A DNA stretch of 61,725 nt from Paracoccaceae bacterium (GCA_014879735.1 JACSRN010000037.1:1-61725); one strand, 5' to 3'; positions 45,697 through 54,593 are shown, numbered from the stretch's first letter. The notes: generated by a model not told the origin, from the sequence alone. Numbers and translations: made by a program.

Positions 45697-46518
45697 TTAC
45701 CCCGCCGCGGCCGAGGGACGGGACAGCCCGGCAGAAGCGAGGCGTTGCAGCGCCTCGCCGACCTCCACCCGGCGGCAGGTTTCCGTCACCAGCCCTTCGG
45801 GAGAGCGCAGGGCCTGCCGAACCTCCAGCGCGTTCTGCCGGTCTCCGGGCAGAAGCTCGGTGTCGCAGGTCTCCAGCCAACGGGCATAGTCATCGTCGGC
45901 CTCCTTGATCGGGATGCCGCTTGACGAAACGGCGCCGGGCGCGCGGCGCAGGGCAAGGATGTCGGAGACCGGGCGCAGCACCTGGTTGGCATTGAACTCG
46001 GTCCGCTTGTCGGTGCCCGCGATCTCGACATCGCCGCCCGCCAGCCGGCCCGACGCGCTGTAGACGAAGGCCGAAGCGATTCGGTCTAGCGCGGCCTCCA
46101 CCTCCTTCGGGCGGTGGACAACATCGCGGGGCGGCCGGTCGGGGATTGCAAGGCGGGTGATGCCGCGGTCGTTGATCGCGTCCAGTATCTCGCGATGGTC
46201 GTCGGTGCGCAGAATCACCTCACGCCGGGCGGGCCAGAAGTCGTAGGGCGCATGGGCGCCGTGGCTCTTGCCGATGTGGAAGGCGTAGATCTCGGGATAG
46301 ACGGCGCGGCTGGTCCTTCGCGCGGGCTTCACATCGTAATAGGCCATCATCGCGCATTGCAGCAGATGGCTGGCACCCACCCCGCCCAGGGGCTCGTCGA
46401 TCACCAGACCGAAACGGTCAAGCTCGCTCCAGCCGGGAAACAGCTCGGCCAGCGCCGCAGTTGCGCCGCCAAGACGGATGCTGAACATCTCGGTGCGAAG
46501 CAGCGATACGACATGCAT
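45697..46518 (-). CDS. Protein of unknown function
   Basis: Soluble-looking protein of 273 residues that I do not recognise. The start with GAGGGGACG ahead gives MHVVSLLRTEMFSIRLGG. An aromatic and histidine-rich middle (YPEIYAFHIGKSHGAHAPYDFWPARRE, residues about 75-100) and an acidic segment (EADDDYARWLETCD) near 210 are the most distinctive parts. There are no membrane segments and no signal peptide. Codon use is normal for the window, so it is probably a true gene. Neighbours give no functional hint. Confidence 0.65.
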   Translation of the reverse strand: MHVVSLLRTEMFSIRLGGATAALAELFPGWSELDRFGLVIDEPLGGVGASHLLQCAMMAYYDVKPARRTSRAVYPEIYAFHIGKSHGAHAPYDFWPARREVILRTDDHREILDAINDRGITRLAIPDRPPRDVVHRPKEVEAALDRIASAFVYSASGRLAGGDVEIAGTDKRTEFNANQVLRPVSDILALRRAPGAVSSSGIPIKEADDDYARWLETCDTELLPGDRQNALEVRQALRSPEGLVTETCRRVEVGEALQRLASAGLSRPSAAAG

Positions 46519-46826
46519 GATCGTCCCCTCCCGGTGCCAGAGCCCGGCCAGTATAGGGCCTGCAGGCAAGAGCCACAGGCCTGAGCGCGGCACGGGAGGT
46601 CAAGGATACGACACCCCGGATCCCGGTTCATCGATGGCGAAAGACCCCGGCGTGCCATCCGCCAGACAGCCGATTTCGCCCTGCCGCCTGCTGCCCCCGC
46701 GCATGCTCGCCAGCCCGGGACATCCGCAACCCCAGAACAACGGCGCGACCTGTCTTGAACCCGACAGGTGGAGGAAAGCCCGTTTTACTTACCCGCATTA
46801 CTTGCAGGTGACGAGATGACTGCCCC

Positions 46827-47330
46827 TCAAGCGCGCTGCACCATCTTCCGGACAAAAGCGGAACAGCTGTCGTCGCCATTCCCGTTGCAGGCCGCAGGTC
46901 GACCCTGGGGGCTGCTGCATGACCTGTTGCAGTCGCGAAACGGCGCGAAGAGGGAAGCCGCCGAACGGCGGAAAACGTCGCTTTCGCCGCCGACTCCCTT
47001 CCAGCGGGTCACGTCACGCATCCGCTTTTGCGGCAGCAGCGCAAACCGGTCCGCCGTGAATTTGAGCCCCTGCCCGCCCGGGATACGTTCTGCTGATATC
47101 GGGTATTTTGGCCTGCAGCGGCCGACACCTACAAGCCGGAAGGTCGCGCGGCTCGTGCTGAACCAGCGGTCGTGGTCGGCGGCAGACCGTCCGAAGGCTT
47201 CCGCCAGCGCCGCGAAACGCGGTCTGGCCGGGGTGAGCACGGTGTCGTCTGGAAGCGGAGTAGACACAGGGAACGCCAGATCGAAACCCCACCGCAGATC
47301 GACGGCCACGATATCCTTAGCCTCGACCAC
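46827..47330 (-). CDS. Doubtful hypothetical protein
   Basis: An open frame of 167 codons with no recognisable domain. The central part (TVLTPARPRFAALAEAFGRS ... RWFSTSRATFRLVGVGR) reads plausibly, but the C-terminal third is rich in Cys, Ser and Arg and the opposite strand is open as well. There is no convincing ribosome site. It may be a gene fragment or part of a dispersed intergenic repeat. The 300 bp to its right, up to the unrecognised gene at 46518, and the 137 bp to its left hold nothing else I can support. Confidence 0.25.
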   Translation of the reverse strand: MVEAKDIVAVDLRWGFDLAFPVSTPLPDDTVLTPARPRFAALAEAFGRSAADHDRWFSTSRATFRLVGVGRCRPKYPISAERIPGGQGLKFTADRFALLPQKRMRDVTRWKGVGGESDVFRRSAASLFAPFRDCNRSCSSPQGRPAACNGNGDDSCSAFVRKMVQRA

Positions 47331-47467
47331 CCAACCATGGCGCGCTGCAACACCACAAATGCAGGGTGGACGGATGCCTATGCCGCATCGACTTCTCCCA
47401 TGCCGCCGCAGCGGTGATGACCTCCAGCGGATGACGACTTCGATCAGTTTCCCCCTGCAGGGTTGGA

Positions 47468-47863
47468 TTATGCTGTTTGGCCAAGAAATTGCGCCCGGCC
47501 CCTTTCGGTCAGTTCAAAAATGAGTTCGTCATGGACCGTCCGTCCCACAACGAGTCCTTGAACAAGTAGCGTCTTGACCAGTCCCTTGTCCGGATATCGC
47601 TGCTGGCCGTCAGCCAGATCGAACACCGCAGGGAAGGCATCGTCGGGCAAAGCATCGGGGCAATGGCCCGCAAGTTCCAGATAGAAGGGAACCGCAGCGA
47701 ATTTCCGGGCCAGATCACCGCGTTCGGGTTTGGGGTTTGCCAGCCAAGATTGAACATCATGGGGAGAGCGCACGCTGGTCGTTTTCGTTAGCGGCTTGCT
47801 GGCACCAGCATACCTGTCAGCAATGATCTGTTCCGCATGGTTCGTCCGAAGGGCGATCCTCAT
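47468..47863 (-). CDS. Small hypothetical protein
   Basis: Protein of 131 residues, preceded by GAAAGGA eight bases ahead of the ATG (MRIALRTNHAEQ). The C-terminal segment (LVKTLLVQGLVVGRTVHDELIFELTERGRAQFLG) has the look of a small winged-helix or a viral/mobile-element accessory protein, but no family is recognised. Its 5-prime end abuts a truncated quinone-oxidoreductase remnant, which suggests it arrived with an insertion or rearrangement. Confidence 0.6.
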   Translation of the reverse strand: MRIALRTNHAEQIIADRYAGASKPLTKTTSVRSPHDVQSWLANPKPERGDLARKFAAVPFYLELAGHCPDALPDDAFPAVFDLADGQQRYPDKGLVKTLLVQGLVVGRTVHDELIFELTERGRAQFLGQTA

Positions 47864-47885
47864 TGGATGGTTCCTTTCATTGCTC

Positions 47886-48083
47886 GTCACCCACCCGTCA
47901 ATCGTACACTACACGGCCGACCGCGCAGAGTAGGTCGCGGCGGCATATCGCCTTTTCGCCGCCCTTGCCGATGGCAGTATCCGCCCCGGCGGGATCACGC
48001 AGTACGCCCTCAAGGATGCCGCCAAGGCGCAGGCCGACATGGAGGCGCGGCGCACCAGCGGCTCGGTCATCCTTCTGGCGTAG
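47886..48083 (+). pseudogene. C-terminal remnant of an NADPH:quinone oxidoreductase (zeta-crystallin type)
   Basis: A 65-codon stretch reads as the end of a zinc-independent quinone oxidoreductase. HPSIVHYTADRAE is followed directly by an in-frame TAG (47931-47933) and then AAAYRLFAALADGSIRPGG and ALKDAAKAQADMEARRTSG up to a natural-looking stop. The usual 250 N-terminal residues are missing: upstream sequence belongs to the divergent hypothetical gene. Truncation plus an internal stop mark it as a relic. Confidence 0.75.
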
Positions 48084-48100
48084 CGATGGCAGGCATGGTG

Positions 48101-49456
48101 TTACAGCAGCCCCTCTTCGGCAACTCGCCCCGGTTCCTGCCCGTTGAACCTGGATAGCGAGAAGCCCTGCCCCCAGTCCGGCAGATTGCCGCCTGTCATC
48201 CAGGCGGCGACAAGTTCGCCGCCGGCGCAGGCGCCCATCGTGCCATGGCCCGACAGGCCGCAGACCATGAATGCCCCCTCTGGACCCATCGGTCCGATCA
48301 GCGGCCAGTTGTCGAGCGTCTTGGTATACCAGCCGCCGTAATGGTGCGTCTGGCGCGGCAGCTTGCCATAGTAGGCCTTGAGCGCCGGATGCAACCGGGC
48401 CGCACCGCGCAACACGATTTCGGGGAAGCGCGGATCGAGCGTTGGGTGCCAATCCGCAGCGGTGGGCTCGATATTGTAGGCCCATCCCAGCTTTACCCAA
48501 TTCCCGGCATCCCCACCTTCGGGCCGGCAATGAACTGCCCCCGGCATCATCCCGGCAAAGCGCGCGGCTTCGGGGTCGGCGCGCAGGATGGCCCGCTCCT
48601 CTTCAGTCCAGTCGATCATCTGGGAGTCCATGTCGATGGTGAAGGGCAGTTCACGCGGTATGATGCGGGCGGTGTCGGGAAAGGCAACTTTCTGCTGAAG
48701 TACGTTGGCCAGGGGCAGGCTGACACCCAGCATCGCCGCAACCTCGGCAGCGAAGGGACCAGCGACGTTGACCAGACGCTCGGCAACGAGGGTGCTTCGG
48801 CCATCCGCTGCCTCAAGCGTCAGAGTGAAGCGACGGCATTGGTCGATTGCCCGCACCTTGCCGCGCACCAGATTGACCCCGCGCGCACGCAGGTCCTCGA
48901 ACATCACCTGGCCAAGCTGCTGCCCCGAGACGTCGCCAGCGCGTCGGACATGCAGGATCGACCTGATGTCGTCGGCCAGCGAAGGAAAGGACCGGCGGAT
49001 CAAGGCGGGATCTGTCAGGAAGTCAAAGCCATCCGGCGCACCGTCCCAGTCCGGTCGGATCGGCGGCAGATAGCCGGTACCCTCGATCCGGTCATGGATG
49101 CGGATATCCTTCGCAGTCCGGCCATCAAGGGACGCGACGAGTTGCCGATGCTGCATCGAGATATCGGCATCGCGCGAAGCCAGCACATAGCCGCGTCGGG
49201 TCAGGGCGATCCGGTTGCCGGTATCCTGCGCGATCTGCTCCATCAGGGAGATCGAGCGATCCATGAAACCGACCATCAAAGGCTGTGGCCACCAGTTGCG
49301 ATAGTTGTTGCCCGATTGGGCCGAGGTGAAGGCCATCGGCTCCCCCGCGTCGACCATCGCGATGCTGCAAGATGGGGCTTCCCGCGCAAGGTAGTAAGCG
49401 GTGGCAAGCCCTGCGATTCCAGCTCCGATGACAGCGACATCCACTTCGGGGGGCAT
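48101..49456 (-). CDS. FAD-dependent oxidoreductase of the DAO family
   Basis: Flavoprotein of 451 residues. The N-terminal FAD fold VAVIGAGIAGLATAYYLA is followed by a substrate domain with SAQSGNNYRNWWPQ (near residue 50) and the C-terminal FAD-contact segment VCGLSGHGTMGACAGGELVAAW. The ATG after GGAG giving MPPEVDVAV is chosen; upstream in-frame residues lie in the AT-rich divergent promoter. Relatives oxidise amines or amino acids, but the loop after the FAD fold differs from the other two DAO proteins here, so a different substrate is likely. Divergently transcribed from the ProC-GMC-ALDH operon and probably part of the same pathway. Confidence 0.85.
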   Translation of the reverse strand: MPPEVDVAVIGAGIAGLATAYYLAREAPSCSIAMVDAGEPMAFTSAQSGNNYRNWWPQPLMVGFMDRSISLMEQIAQDTGNRIALTRRGYVLASRDADISMQHRQLVASLDGRTAKDIRIHDRIEGTGYLPPIRPDWDGAPDGFDFLTDPALIRRSFPSLADDIRSILHVRRAGDVSGQQLGQVMFEDLRARGVNLVRGKVRAIDQCRRFTLTLEAADGRSTLVAERLVNVAGPFAAEVAAMLGVSLPLANVLQQKVAFPDTARIIPRELPFTIDMDSQMIDWTEEERAILRADPEAARFAGMMPGAVHCRPEGGDAGNWVKLGWAYNIEPTAADWHPTLDPRFPEIVLRGAARLHPALKAYYGKLPRQTHHYGGWYTKTLDNWPLIGPMGPEGAFMVCGLSGHGTMGACAGGELVAAWMTGGNLPDWGQGFSLSRFNGQEPGRVAEEGLL

Positions 49457-49492
49457 TCGCTCAACTCCCTTATTGTATCCATATTCTACAAA

Positions 49493-49502
49493 TCGTATAC
49501 CA
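49493..49502. promoter_or_regulatory. GTATAC-centred dyad in a divergent promoter, candidate FCD/GntR operator
   Basis: TCGTATACCA is one mismatch from the palindrome TGGTATACCA, of the type bound by many FadR/FCD regulators, in an AT-rich patch between the divergent DAO and ProC-like genes. A related TTGTATCC lies 20 bp to the left. The GntR/FCD gene ending the ProC operon is the likely partner. Confidence 0.45.
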
Positions 49503-49544
49503 AAATGCAGCGACGACAAGAACGATTCAGCAGAGAGGGCCTCG

Positions 49545-50366
49545 ATGGCCATCAACACCACTCTTCTCTTCATCGGCTGCGGAAACATGGGAGCGGCGAT
49601 TGCTGGCGGCGCCCTGCGTCAGATGCCAGGCGTCAGGATCGTTGCTTTGGATCCTGACCCGGATCGCGCCCGCAGCCTGCTTCCACCGGGCGCAGAGGTG
49701 CAATTGCATGACAAGCCGGCAGCACTGACCGGCCTTTCGCCGGACCTGACCATCCTTGGCGTCAAGCCCCAGACCTTTCCTGACCTCGCGCCAGAGGTCA
49801 TGTCGCTCATGCGCGCTTCTCCGATTGTTTCGATCATGGCCGGGATCAGCCTTGATCGGTTGAATGCGGATCTCGCTCCCTCGGCGGTCGTGCGGGTGAT
49901 GCCGAACCTGCCCGCCCTGGTGGGGCAAGGTATGAGCCTCGGTTGCACCACGGCCGTGTTGCCTGCGTCCACCACCACCGTCATCGAGGCCCTGTTCAAC
50001 GCAATTGGCAGGTTTGATTGGGTTGCCGGAGAGGATCTGTTCGAACGGGCCAATCCGGCTTTTGCCTGTGGCCCCGGCTTTGTCTTCGCGTTCGCCGAGC
50101 AGATGATCCTTGCCGCAATCGGCCAGGGTCTTCCACGGGACCTCGCGGAGCGGCTGGTGCATCAGACCTTTGTCGGCTCCGCAAAGATGCTGTCAGAAGA
50201 TCCGCGTGGGGCTGCGGGGCTGAAACGTGCGGTCAGCAGTCCGGGCGGCACGACTCTTGCCGGTCTTTCGGTGCTTGAGGCCGAAACCGGCCTGCCGCGG
50301 CTTTTGTCCGGAACGCTGGCGGCGGCCCATGCGCGCGCCCTAGAACTGGCGAAACCGGCGGGCTGA
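49545..50366 (+). CDS. Pyrroline-5-carboxylate-reductase-family protein (ProC-like)
   Basis: NAD(P)-dependent imine reductase of 273 residues. The cofactor loop is FIGCGNMGAAIAGGAL, a mid-protein segment is VRVMPNLPALVGQG, and the family signature is SSPGGTTLAGLSVLE near residue 225. It follows GAGAGG. Housekeeping ProC makes proline from pyrroline-5-carboxylate. Placed first in an operon of alcohol, aldehyde and amine oxidising enzymes, this copy may reduce a cyclic imine released by the DAO flavoproteins, or act on an N-methylated ring. Spacing to the GMC gene is 18 bp. Confidence 0.88.
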   Translation: MAINTTLLFIGCGNMGAAIAGGALRQMPGVRIVALDPDPDRARSLLPPGAEVQLHDKPAALTGLSPDLTILGVKPQTFPDLAPEVMSLMRASPIVSIMAGISLDRLNADLAPSAVVRVMPNLPALVGQGMSLGCTTAVLPASTTTVIEALFNAIGRFDWVAGEDLFERANPAFACGPGFVFAFAEQMILAAIGQGLPRDLAERLVHQTFVGSAKMLSEDPRGAAGLKRAVSSPGGTTLAGLSVLEAETGLPRLLSGTLAAAHARALELAKPAG

Positions 50367-50384
50367 GCCAACAAGGGGGACGTC

Positions 50385-51974
50385 ATGACGACACCGGATT
50401 TCATCATCGTCGGCGCGGGGGCTGCGGGCTGCGTTCTGGCGGCGCGCCTGACCGAGGATGCGGGAACCTCGGTCCTTCTGCTGGAGGCGGGCGGGTCCGA
50501 CCGCAAGCTGACCATTGCGATGCCCGCCGCGATTCCGTTCGTCTATCAGAACAAGCGGCTGGGTTGGAACGAACAGGCGGGGCCCGAACCCTATCTGGCA
50601 GGACAGATGATCGACGAGAAGCGGGGACGGGTCCTTGGCGGATCGACCTCGGTCAATGCGATGATCTTCAACCGGGGCAACCCGCGCGACTTCGACGGCT
50701 GGGCGGCGCAGGGCCTGCCGGGCTGGGGCTGGAAGGATGTCCTGCCCTGCTTTCGCCGGATGGAGAGTTTCTCCGAAGGGGCCAGCGCCACGCGCGGCGA
50801 CAGCGGCCCGTTGAAAGTGACCCGCGCCAAGGCGGCACATCCCTTGTTTGACGTCTACATGCGATCGGGCGAACAGGCCGGCCATACCCGCCCGGCTGAC
50901 CACAATTCCGGCGATCAGGAGGGCATGCACATCGCCCAATGCACGGTAGGGAACGGCCGCCGCTGGAATGCGGCGCAGGCGTTTCTTCGTCCCGCGCTGG
51001 GCAGAAGGAATCTCGCACTCAGGACTGGGGTGCAGGTGGTGCGAGTCCTGTTCGAGGGCATGCGGGCTTGTGGCGTGCTCTTGTCGGATGGCACGCGGTT
51101 GGTGGCGGGCAAGGAGGTGATCCTTGCCGCCTCCAACGTCGGCGTGGCCAAGCTGCTCCTGTTGTCCGGAGTAGGCCCCGCCGATGAACTGCGCGCGCTT
51201 GGCATTCCGGTTGTTCTGGACCAACCCCACGTCGGGCGAAACCTCGAGAATCATCCTGGCGTGAACCTGCAGTATTCGGCCCGGCGCGAAGATACGCTTG
51301 TCTCGCAACTTGGCCTGATCGGACAGGCGCGGCTGGGTCTGGAATGGCTTTTGTTCCGCCGCGGGCTTGGAGCATCGAACTTCTTCGAGGCCGGGGCCTT
51401 CGTGAAGACCCATGACGCCGCCGACTATGCCAACCTTCAACTGGAGTTCCTGCCGCTGGCGCGCCGCGTCGTGAACGGCAAGGTCGTCGTCTTCCCGGGT
51501 TTCCAACTCTGGATGGACCTCTCCCGCCCGCTCTCGCGCGGCTACATTCGCCTGCGCTCGGCCAATCCGGCCATCGCGCCCGAGATCGTCTTCAACCACC
51601 TGCAAGAGCGCGAGGATCAGTTGGACATGATCCGTGCCGTGCGGCTTGCGCGCGATCTCTTTGCGCAGCCGGCATGGGAGGGCATTCGCGGCGCCGAGGT
51701 GAACCCGACGGCCGACATGCAGACAGACGGCGATATCCTGACATGGGTGAAATCGGCAGTCGGGACCAGCTACCACCCCTCCGGCGCAACACGCATGGCC
51801 GCCAGGCCGCAGGAGGGCGTCGTCGATGCCGAATGCCGCGTGCACGGCATTGAGGGGCTGCGCATTGTCGGCCCGGGCGTGATGCCCCGCATCACGACCG
51901 GAAATCTCTCCGCCCCCACCTACATGATCGCCGAAAAAATCTCCGACGTCCTTCGTGGGCGCAGGACAGCCTGA
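50385..51974 (+). CDS. GMC-family FAD oxidoreductase (choline-dehydrogenase-like)
   Basis: Alcohol dehydrogenase of 529 residues. The FAD fold is FIIVGAGAAGCVLAARL, the GMC signature 1 is GRVLGGSTSVNAMIFNRG, the catalytic histidine region is TSYHPSGATRM, and the C-terminal motif is TTGNLSAPTYMIAEK, in which the second catalytic residue is Asn as in choline dehydrogenases. It oxidises a primary alcohol to an aldehyde, passing electrons to the respiratory chain. The aldehyde dehydrogenase gene begins 10 bp later. Length and motifs resemble BetA-type enzymes, but choline itself is only one option since neighbouring enzymes differ from the bet operon. Confidence 0.9.
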   Translation: MTTPDFIIVGAGAAGCVLAARLTEDAGTSVLLLEAGGSDRKLTIAMPAAIPFVYQNKRLGWNEQAGPEPYLAGQMIDEKRGRVLGGSTSVNAMIFNRGNPRDFDGWAAQGLPGWGWKDVLPCFRRMESFSEGASATRGDSGPLKVTRAKAAHPLFDVYMRSGEQAGHTRPADHNSGDQEGMHIAQCTVGNGRRWNAAQAFLRPALGRRNLALRTGVQVVRVLFEGMRACGVLLSDGTRLVAGKEVILAASNVGVAKLLLLSGVGPADELRALGIPVVLDQPHVGRNLENHPGVNLQYSARREDTLVSQLGLIGQARLGLEWLLFRRGLGASNFFEAGAFVKTHDAADYANLQLEFLPLARRVVNGKVVVFPGFQLWMDLSRPLSRGYIRLRSANPAIAPEIVFNHLQEREDQLDMIRAVRLARDLFAQPAWEGIRGAEVNPTADMQTDGDILTWVKSAVGTSYHPSGATRMAARPQEGVVDAECRVHGIEGLRIVGPGVMPRITTGNLSAPTYMIAEKISDVLRGRRTA

Positions 51975-51984
51975 AGGAAGCTCA

Positions 51985-53421
51985 ATGACTCTCCCCCTTG
52001 TTCCCTTGCTGATCGATGGCGTCTACGGCCCCGGCGCGACGGGTGCGACCGTCGCGGTCGTGAACCCGGCAACCGAAGAAGATATCGCCATCCTCGCCCA
52101 TGCCGCGCCGGCTGATCTTGACCGTGCTTTGCAATCCTCGGCACGGGCCTTTGCCGCGTGGCGAGAGACGACGGCGGCGGAACGCCATGCCGTCCTTGTG
52201 CGGGCGGCAAGCCTGATCCGCAAACGGTTGGAAGAGATCGCGCAAATCCTGACCGCGGAGAACGGCAAATCCCTGAATGAGGCGCGCGGTGAGGTAGGGT
52301 TCTGCGCGGACGCCACCGACTGGTATGCCGAGGAGGCCAAGCGAGCCTATGGTCGGGTGATCCCGGCGCGGTCGACGGATGTGCGGCAGATTACCCTGCG
52401 CGAACCGGTCGGCGTGGCGCTTGGCTTTGCCGCCTGGAACTTTCCGGCCGGCAATGTCACCTTGAAGATGGCGGCGGCGCTGGCCGCAGGCTGCACGATC
52501 ATCGTCAAGCCCTCTGACGAAACTCCGGCCACCGCCATCGCCATCGGGCGCTGCTTCGCCGATGCGGGTGTTCCGGCTGGCGCGCTGAACATCGTGCATG
52601 GTGTGCCCGCCGACGTGTCGGAACACCTGATCGCCTCGCCCATCCCGAAGAAGGTGTCGCTCACCGGCTCCACCCCCGTTGGCAAGCTCTTGCAGCGGCT
52701 GGCGTCCGAGACGATGAAGCGTTGCACGATGGAACTGGGCGGCCATGCACCCGTGTTGATCTTTGCCGATGCCGACATTCCGAACGCGGTCGAACGGCTG
52801 GTCAATGCGAAGTTCCGCAATGCCGGGCAGGTCTGCACCTCGCCCACCAGGTTCTTTGTCGCCCGAGAGATCTACGAAGACTTCCTGGCCGCCTTCGTCG
52901 AGCGGACTCGTCAGATCAAGGTTGGCAATGGTGCGGAACCCGATACTCAGATGGGGCCGATGGTCACGGAGCGCCGTCGCCAGACCATTGCGGCACTGGT
53001 GCAGGATGCCATCGCCAAGGGGGCCGACCTGCGGCTGGGAGGCAACGCCCTGCCGGGCAAGGGCTATTTCTATGCCCCCACCGTTCTGGCGGATGTCCCC
53101 GAGAGCGCCCGCCTGATGACCGAGGAGCCGTTCGGCCCCATCGCCGCCTTCACGCCCTTTGACAGTTTCGCCGAGGTCATCGCGCGGGCGAATGCCTTGC
53201 CATATGGCCTTGCTGCCTACGTTTTCTCCCAGAACCCCGGCACCATTGCCCGGGCGGGCCGGGCCCTGGATGCGGGGGTTGTCGGCGTGAACCACACCTC
53301 GGTTCATGAGGCAGAGACGCCCTTCGGCGGGGTGAACGAATCCGGCTATGGCGCGGAAAGCGGGATCGAAGGGCTCGACGCCTATCTGCGCACAAAGATG
53401 CTGACCGAGAAATATCTGTGA
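51985..53421 (+). CDS. NAD(P)-dependent aldehyde dehydrogenase (succinate-semialdehyde-dehydrogenase-like)
   Basis: Enzyme of 478 residues. Key sites are the oxyanion asparagine in FAAWNFPAGN, the cofactor-binding VKPSDETP, the general base glutamate in MELGGHAP and the nucleophilic cysteine in NAGQVCTSP. The ATG after GAAGGAAG gives MTLPLVPLLIDG; in-frame codons upstream overlap the GMC gene. It is most like GabD-type enzymes. It presumably oxidises the aldehyde made by the GMC enzyme or by amine oxidation. Part of the ProC-GMC-ALDH-DAO-GntR operon. Confidence 0.9.
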   Translation: MTLPLVPLLIDGVYGPGATGATVAVVNPATEEDIAILAHAAPADLDRALQSSARAFAAWRETTAAERHAVLVRAASLIRKRLEEIAQILTAENGKSLNEARGEVGFCADATDWYAEEAKRAYGRVIPARSTDVRQITLREPVGVALGFAAWNFPAGNVTLKMAAALAAGCTIIVKPSDETPATAIAIGRCFADAGVPAGALNIVHGVPADVSEHLIASPIPKKVSLTGSTPVGKLLQRLASETMKRCTMELGGHAPVLIFADADIPNAVERLVNAKFRNAGQVCTSPTRFFVAREIYEDFLAAFVERTRQIKVGNGAEPDTQMGPMVTERRRQTIAALVQDAIAKGADLRLGGNALPGKGYFYAPTVLADVPESARLMTEEPFGPIAAFTPFDSFAEVIARANALPYGLAAYVFSQNPGTIARAGRALDAGVVGVNHTSVHEAETPFGGVNESGYGAESGIEGLDAYLRTKMLTEKYL

Positions 53422-53426
53422 GTGCA

Positions 53427-54593
53427 ATGATGAAAACCGATGTCGCAATCATCGGCGGCGGGGCCATCGGGGCTGCCGTTGCCTATTATCTGAAATCCAT
53501 GGATCCCAACGTTTCGGTCGCGGTGATCGAGCGCGATCCGACCTACGCCATCGCGTCGACACCGCGGGCCTCGGGTGGGGTGCGGCGACTGTTCTCCCTG
53601 CCGGAAAACATAGCGCTGTCGAACTATTCGATTCCGTTCTTCGAAACCTTTGCGGACACGATGGCCGTGAACGGTCAGCGCGCGGAGATCGGTTTCAAGA
53701 AGGGCGGATACATTTTCATCGTGCCACCGTCGTCGATCGACATGCTGAGGGCGAACTACGACATCGAGCTTTCAATGGGCTGCAACGTGGTCTGGCTGAC
53801 GCCCGACGAGATCAAGCACAAGTTCCCCTCGATGTATGTCGGCGACCTTGGCGCGGCGGTGCATTCGCCTGATGACGGCTGGCTGGATCCCTATGCGGTG
53901 CTGATGGGCTTTCGCAAGAAGGCGCAGTCGCTGGGAGCCGTGTTCCTGGCCGAAGATGTCACCGGCATGGAGCGCCAAGGCGCGCGCGTGACTGCGGCGC
54001 TGACCGCGTCCGGCCAGCGGATCGAAGCCGAGACCTTCGTGAACGCCGCCGGTGCCTGGGCCAAGGAAATCTGCACCATGCTGGGTTTCAAGGTGCCGAT
54101 CGAGCCTCTGCGGCGCTTCGAGCATTATTTCGAATGCGAGGAAGAGATCGAGCCGCTGCCCTATCTCAAGGACCCCGAGCGCCTGGCCTTCCGCCCCGAG
54201 GGGAAGGGTTACTCCGGCGGCGTTCCCACGCTCGCCGAACCGCGCGCCTACAACATGGAGCCCGATCACGACTATTTCGAGAATGTGGTCTGGCCGGCGC
54301 TGGCGCATCGCTTCCCGAAGTTCGAGCGAACGAAGTGCAAGGCGACGCTGCCCGGGCTTTACGATCAGAACGATCTGGACGGCAACGTCATCATCGGGCC
54401 CGGCGCGGATGGTTTGGGCAATTTCCACATGCTTGCCGGCTTCTCGGGCCACGGGCTGATGCATGCGCCGGGATGCGGGCTTGCCATGGCGGAACTGATC
54501 CTGAAGGGCCGATACGAGACCATGGACCTGACGCGGTTCGGCTGGCAGCGCGTCGCAAGCAACGCTCCGCTGCCTGAACGCGGCATCATCTGA
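53427..54593 (+). CDS. FAD-dependent oxidoreductase of the DAO family (FOXRED1-like)
   Basis: Flavoprotein of 388 residues. The FAD fold is VAIIGGGAIGAAVAYYL, followed by PRASGGVRRLFSLPEN. The C-terminal FAD-contact segment is LAGFSGHGLMHAPGCG and the ending ERGII resembles the ending of the DAO protein in the HyuAB operon. Relatives oxidise the C-N bond of N-methylated or secondary amino acids (sarcosine, dimethylglycine, N-substituted glutamates). The ATG-ATG pair five bases past the ALDH stop is the preferred start; a GTG overlapping that stop is possible. It probably opens or demethylates the imported amine. Confidence 0.87.
   Translation: MMKTDVAIIGGGAIGAAVAYYLKSMDPNVSVAVIERDPTYAIASTPRASGGVRRLFSLPENIALSNYSIPFFETFADTMAVNGQRAEIGFKKGGYIFIVPPSSIDMLRANYDIELSMGCNVVWLTPDEIKHKFPSMYVGDLGAAVHSPDDGWLDPYAVLMGFRKKAQSLGAVFLAEDVTGMERQGARVTAALTASGQRIEAETFVNAAGAWAKEICTMLGFKVPIEPLRRFEHYFECEEEIEPLPYLKDPERLAFRPEGKGYSGGVPTLAEPRAYNMEPDHDYFENVVWPALAHRFPKFERTKCKATLPGLYDQNDLDGNVIIGPGADGLGNFHMLAGFSGHGLMHAPGCGLAMAELILKGRYETMDLTRFGWQRVASNAPLPERGII

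Noticed and set aside
46786-46807. Possible fourth copy of the 17-bp operator (TTACTTG-like half-sites)
   Set aside because: Half-sites only, no symmetric partner, and about 270 bp from the nearest gene start.
24931-49494. A 12-base identity (ATTCTACAAATC) between the AT-rich island near 24935 and the divergent promoter near 49484
   Set aside because: Only two copies, not palindromic, and the first is not placed ahead of a recognisable gene; chance in AT-rich promoter-like DNA is likely.
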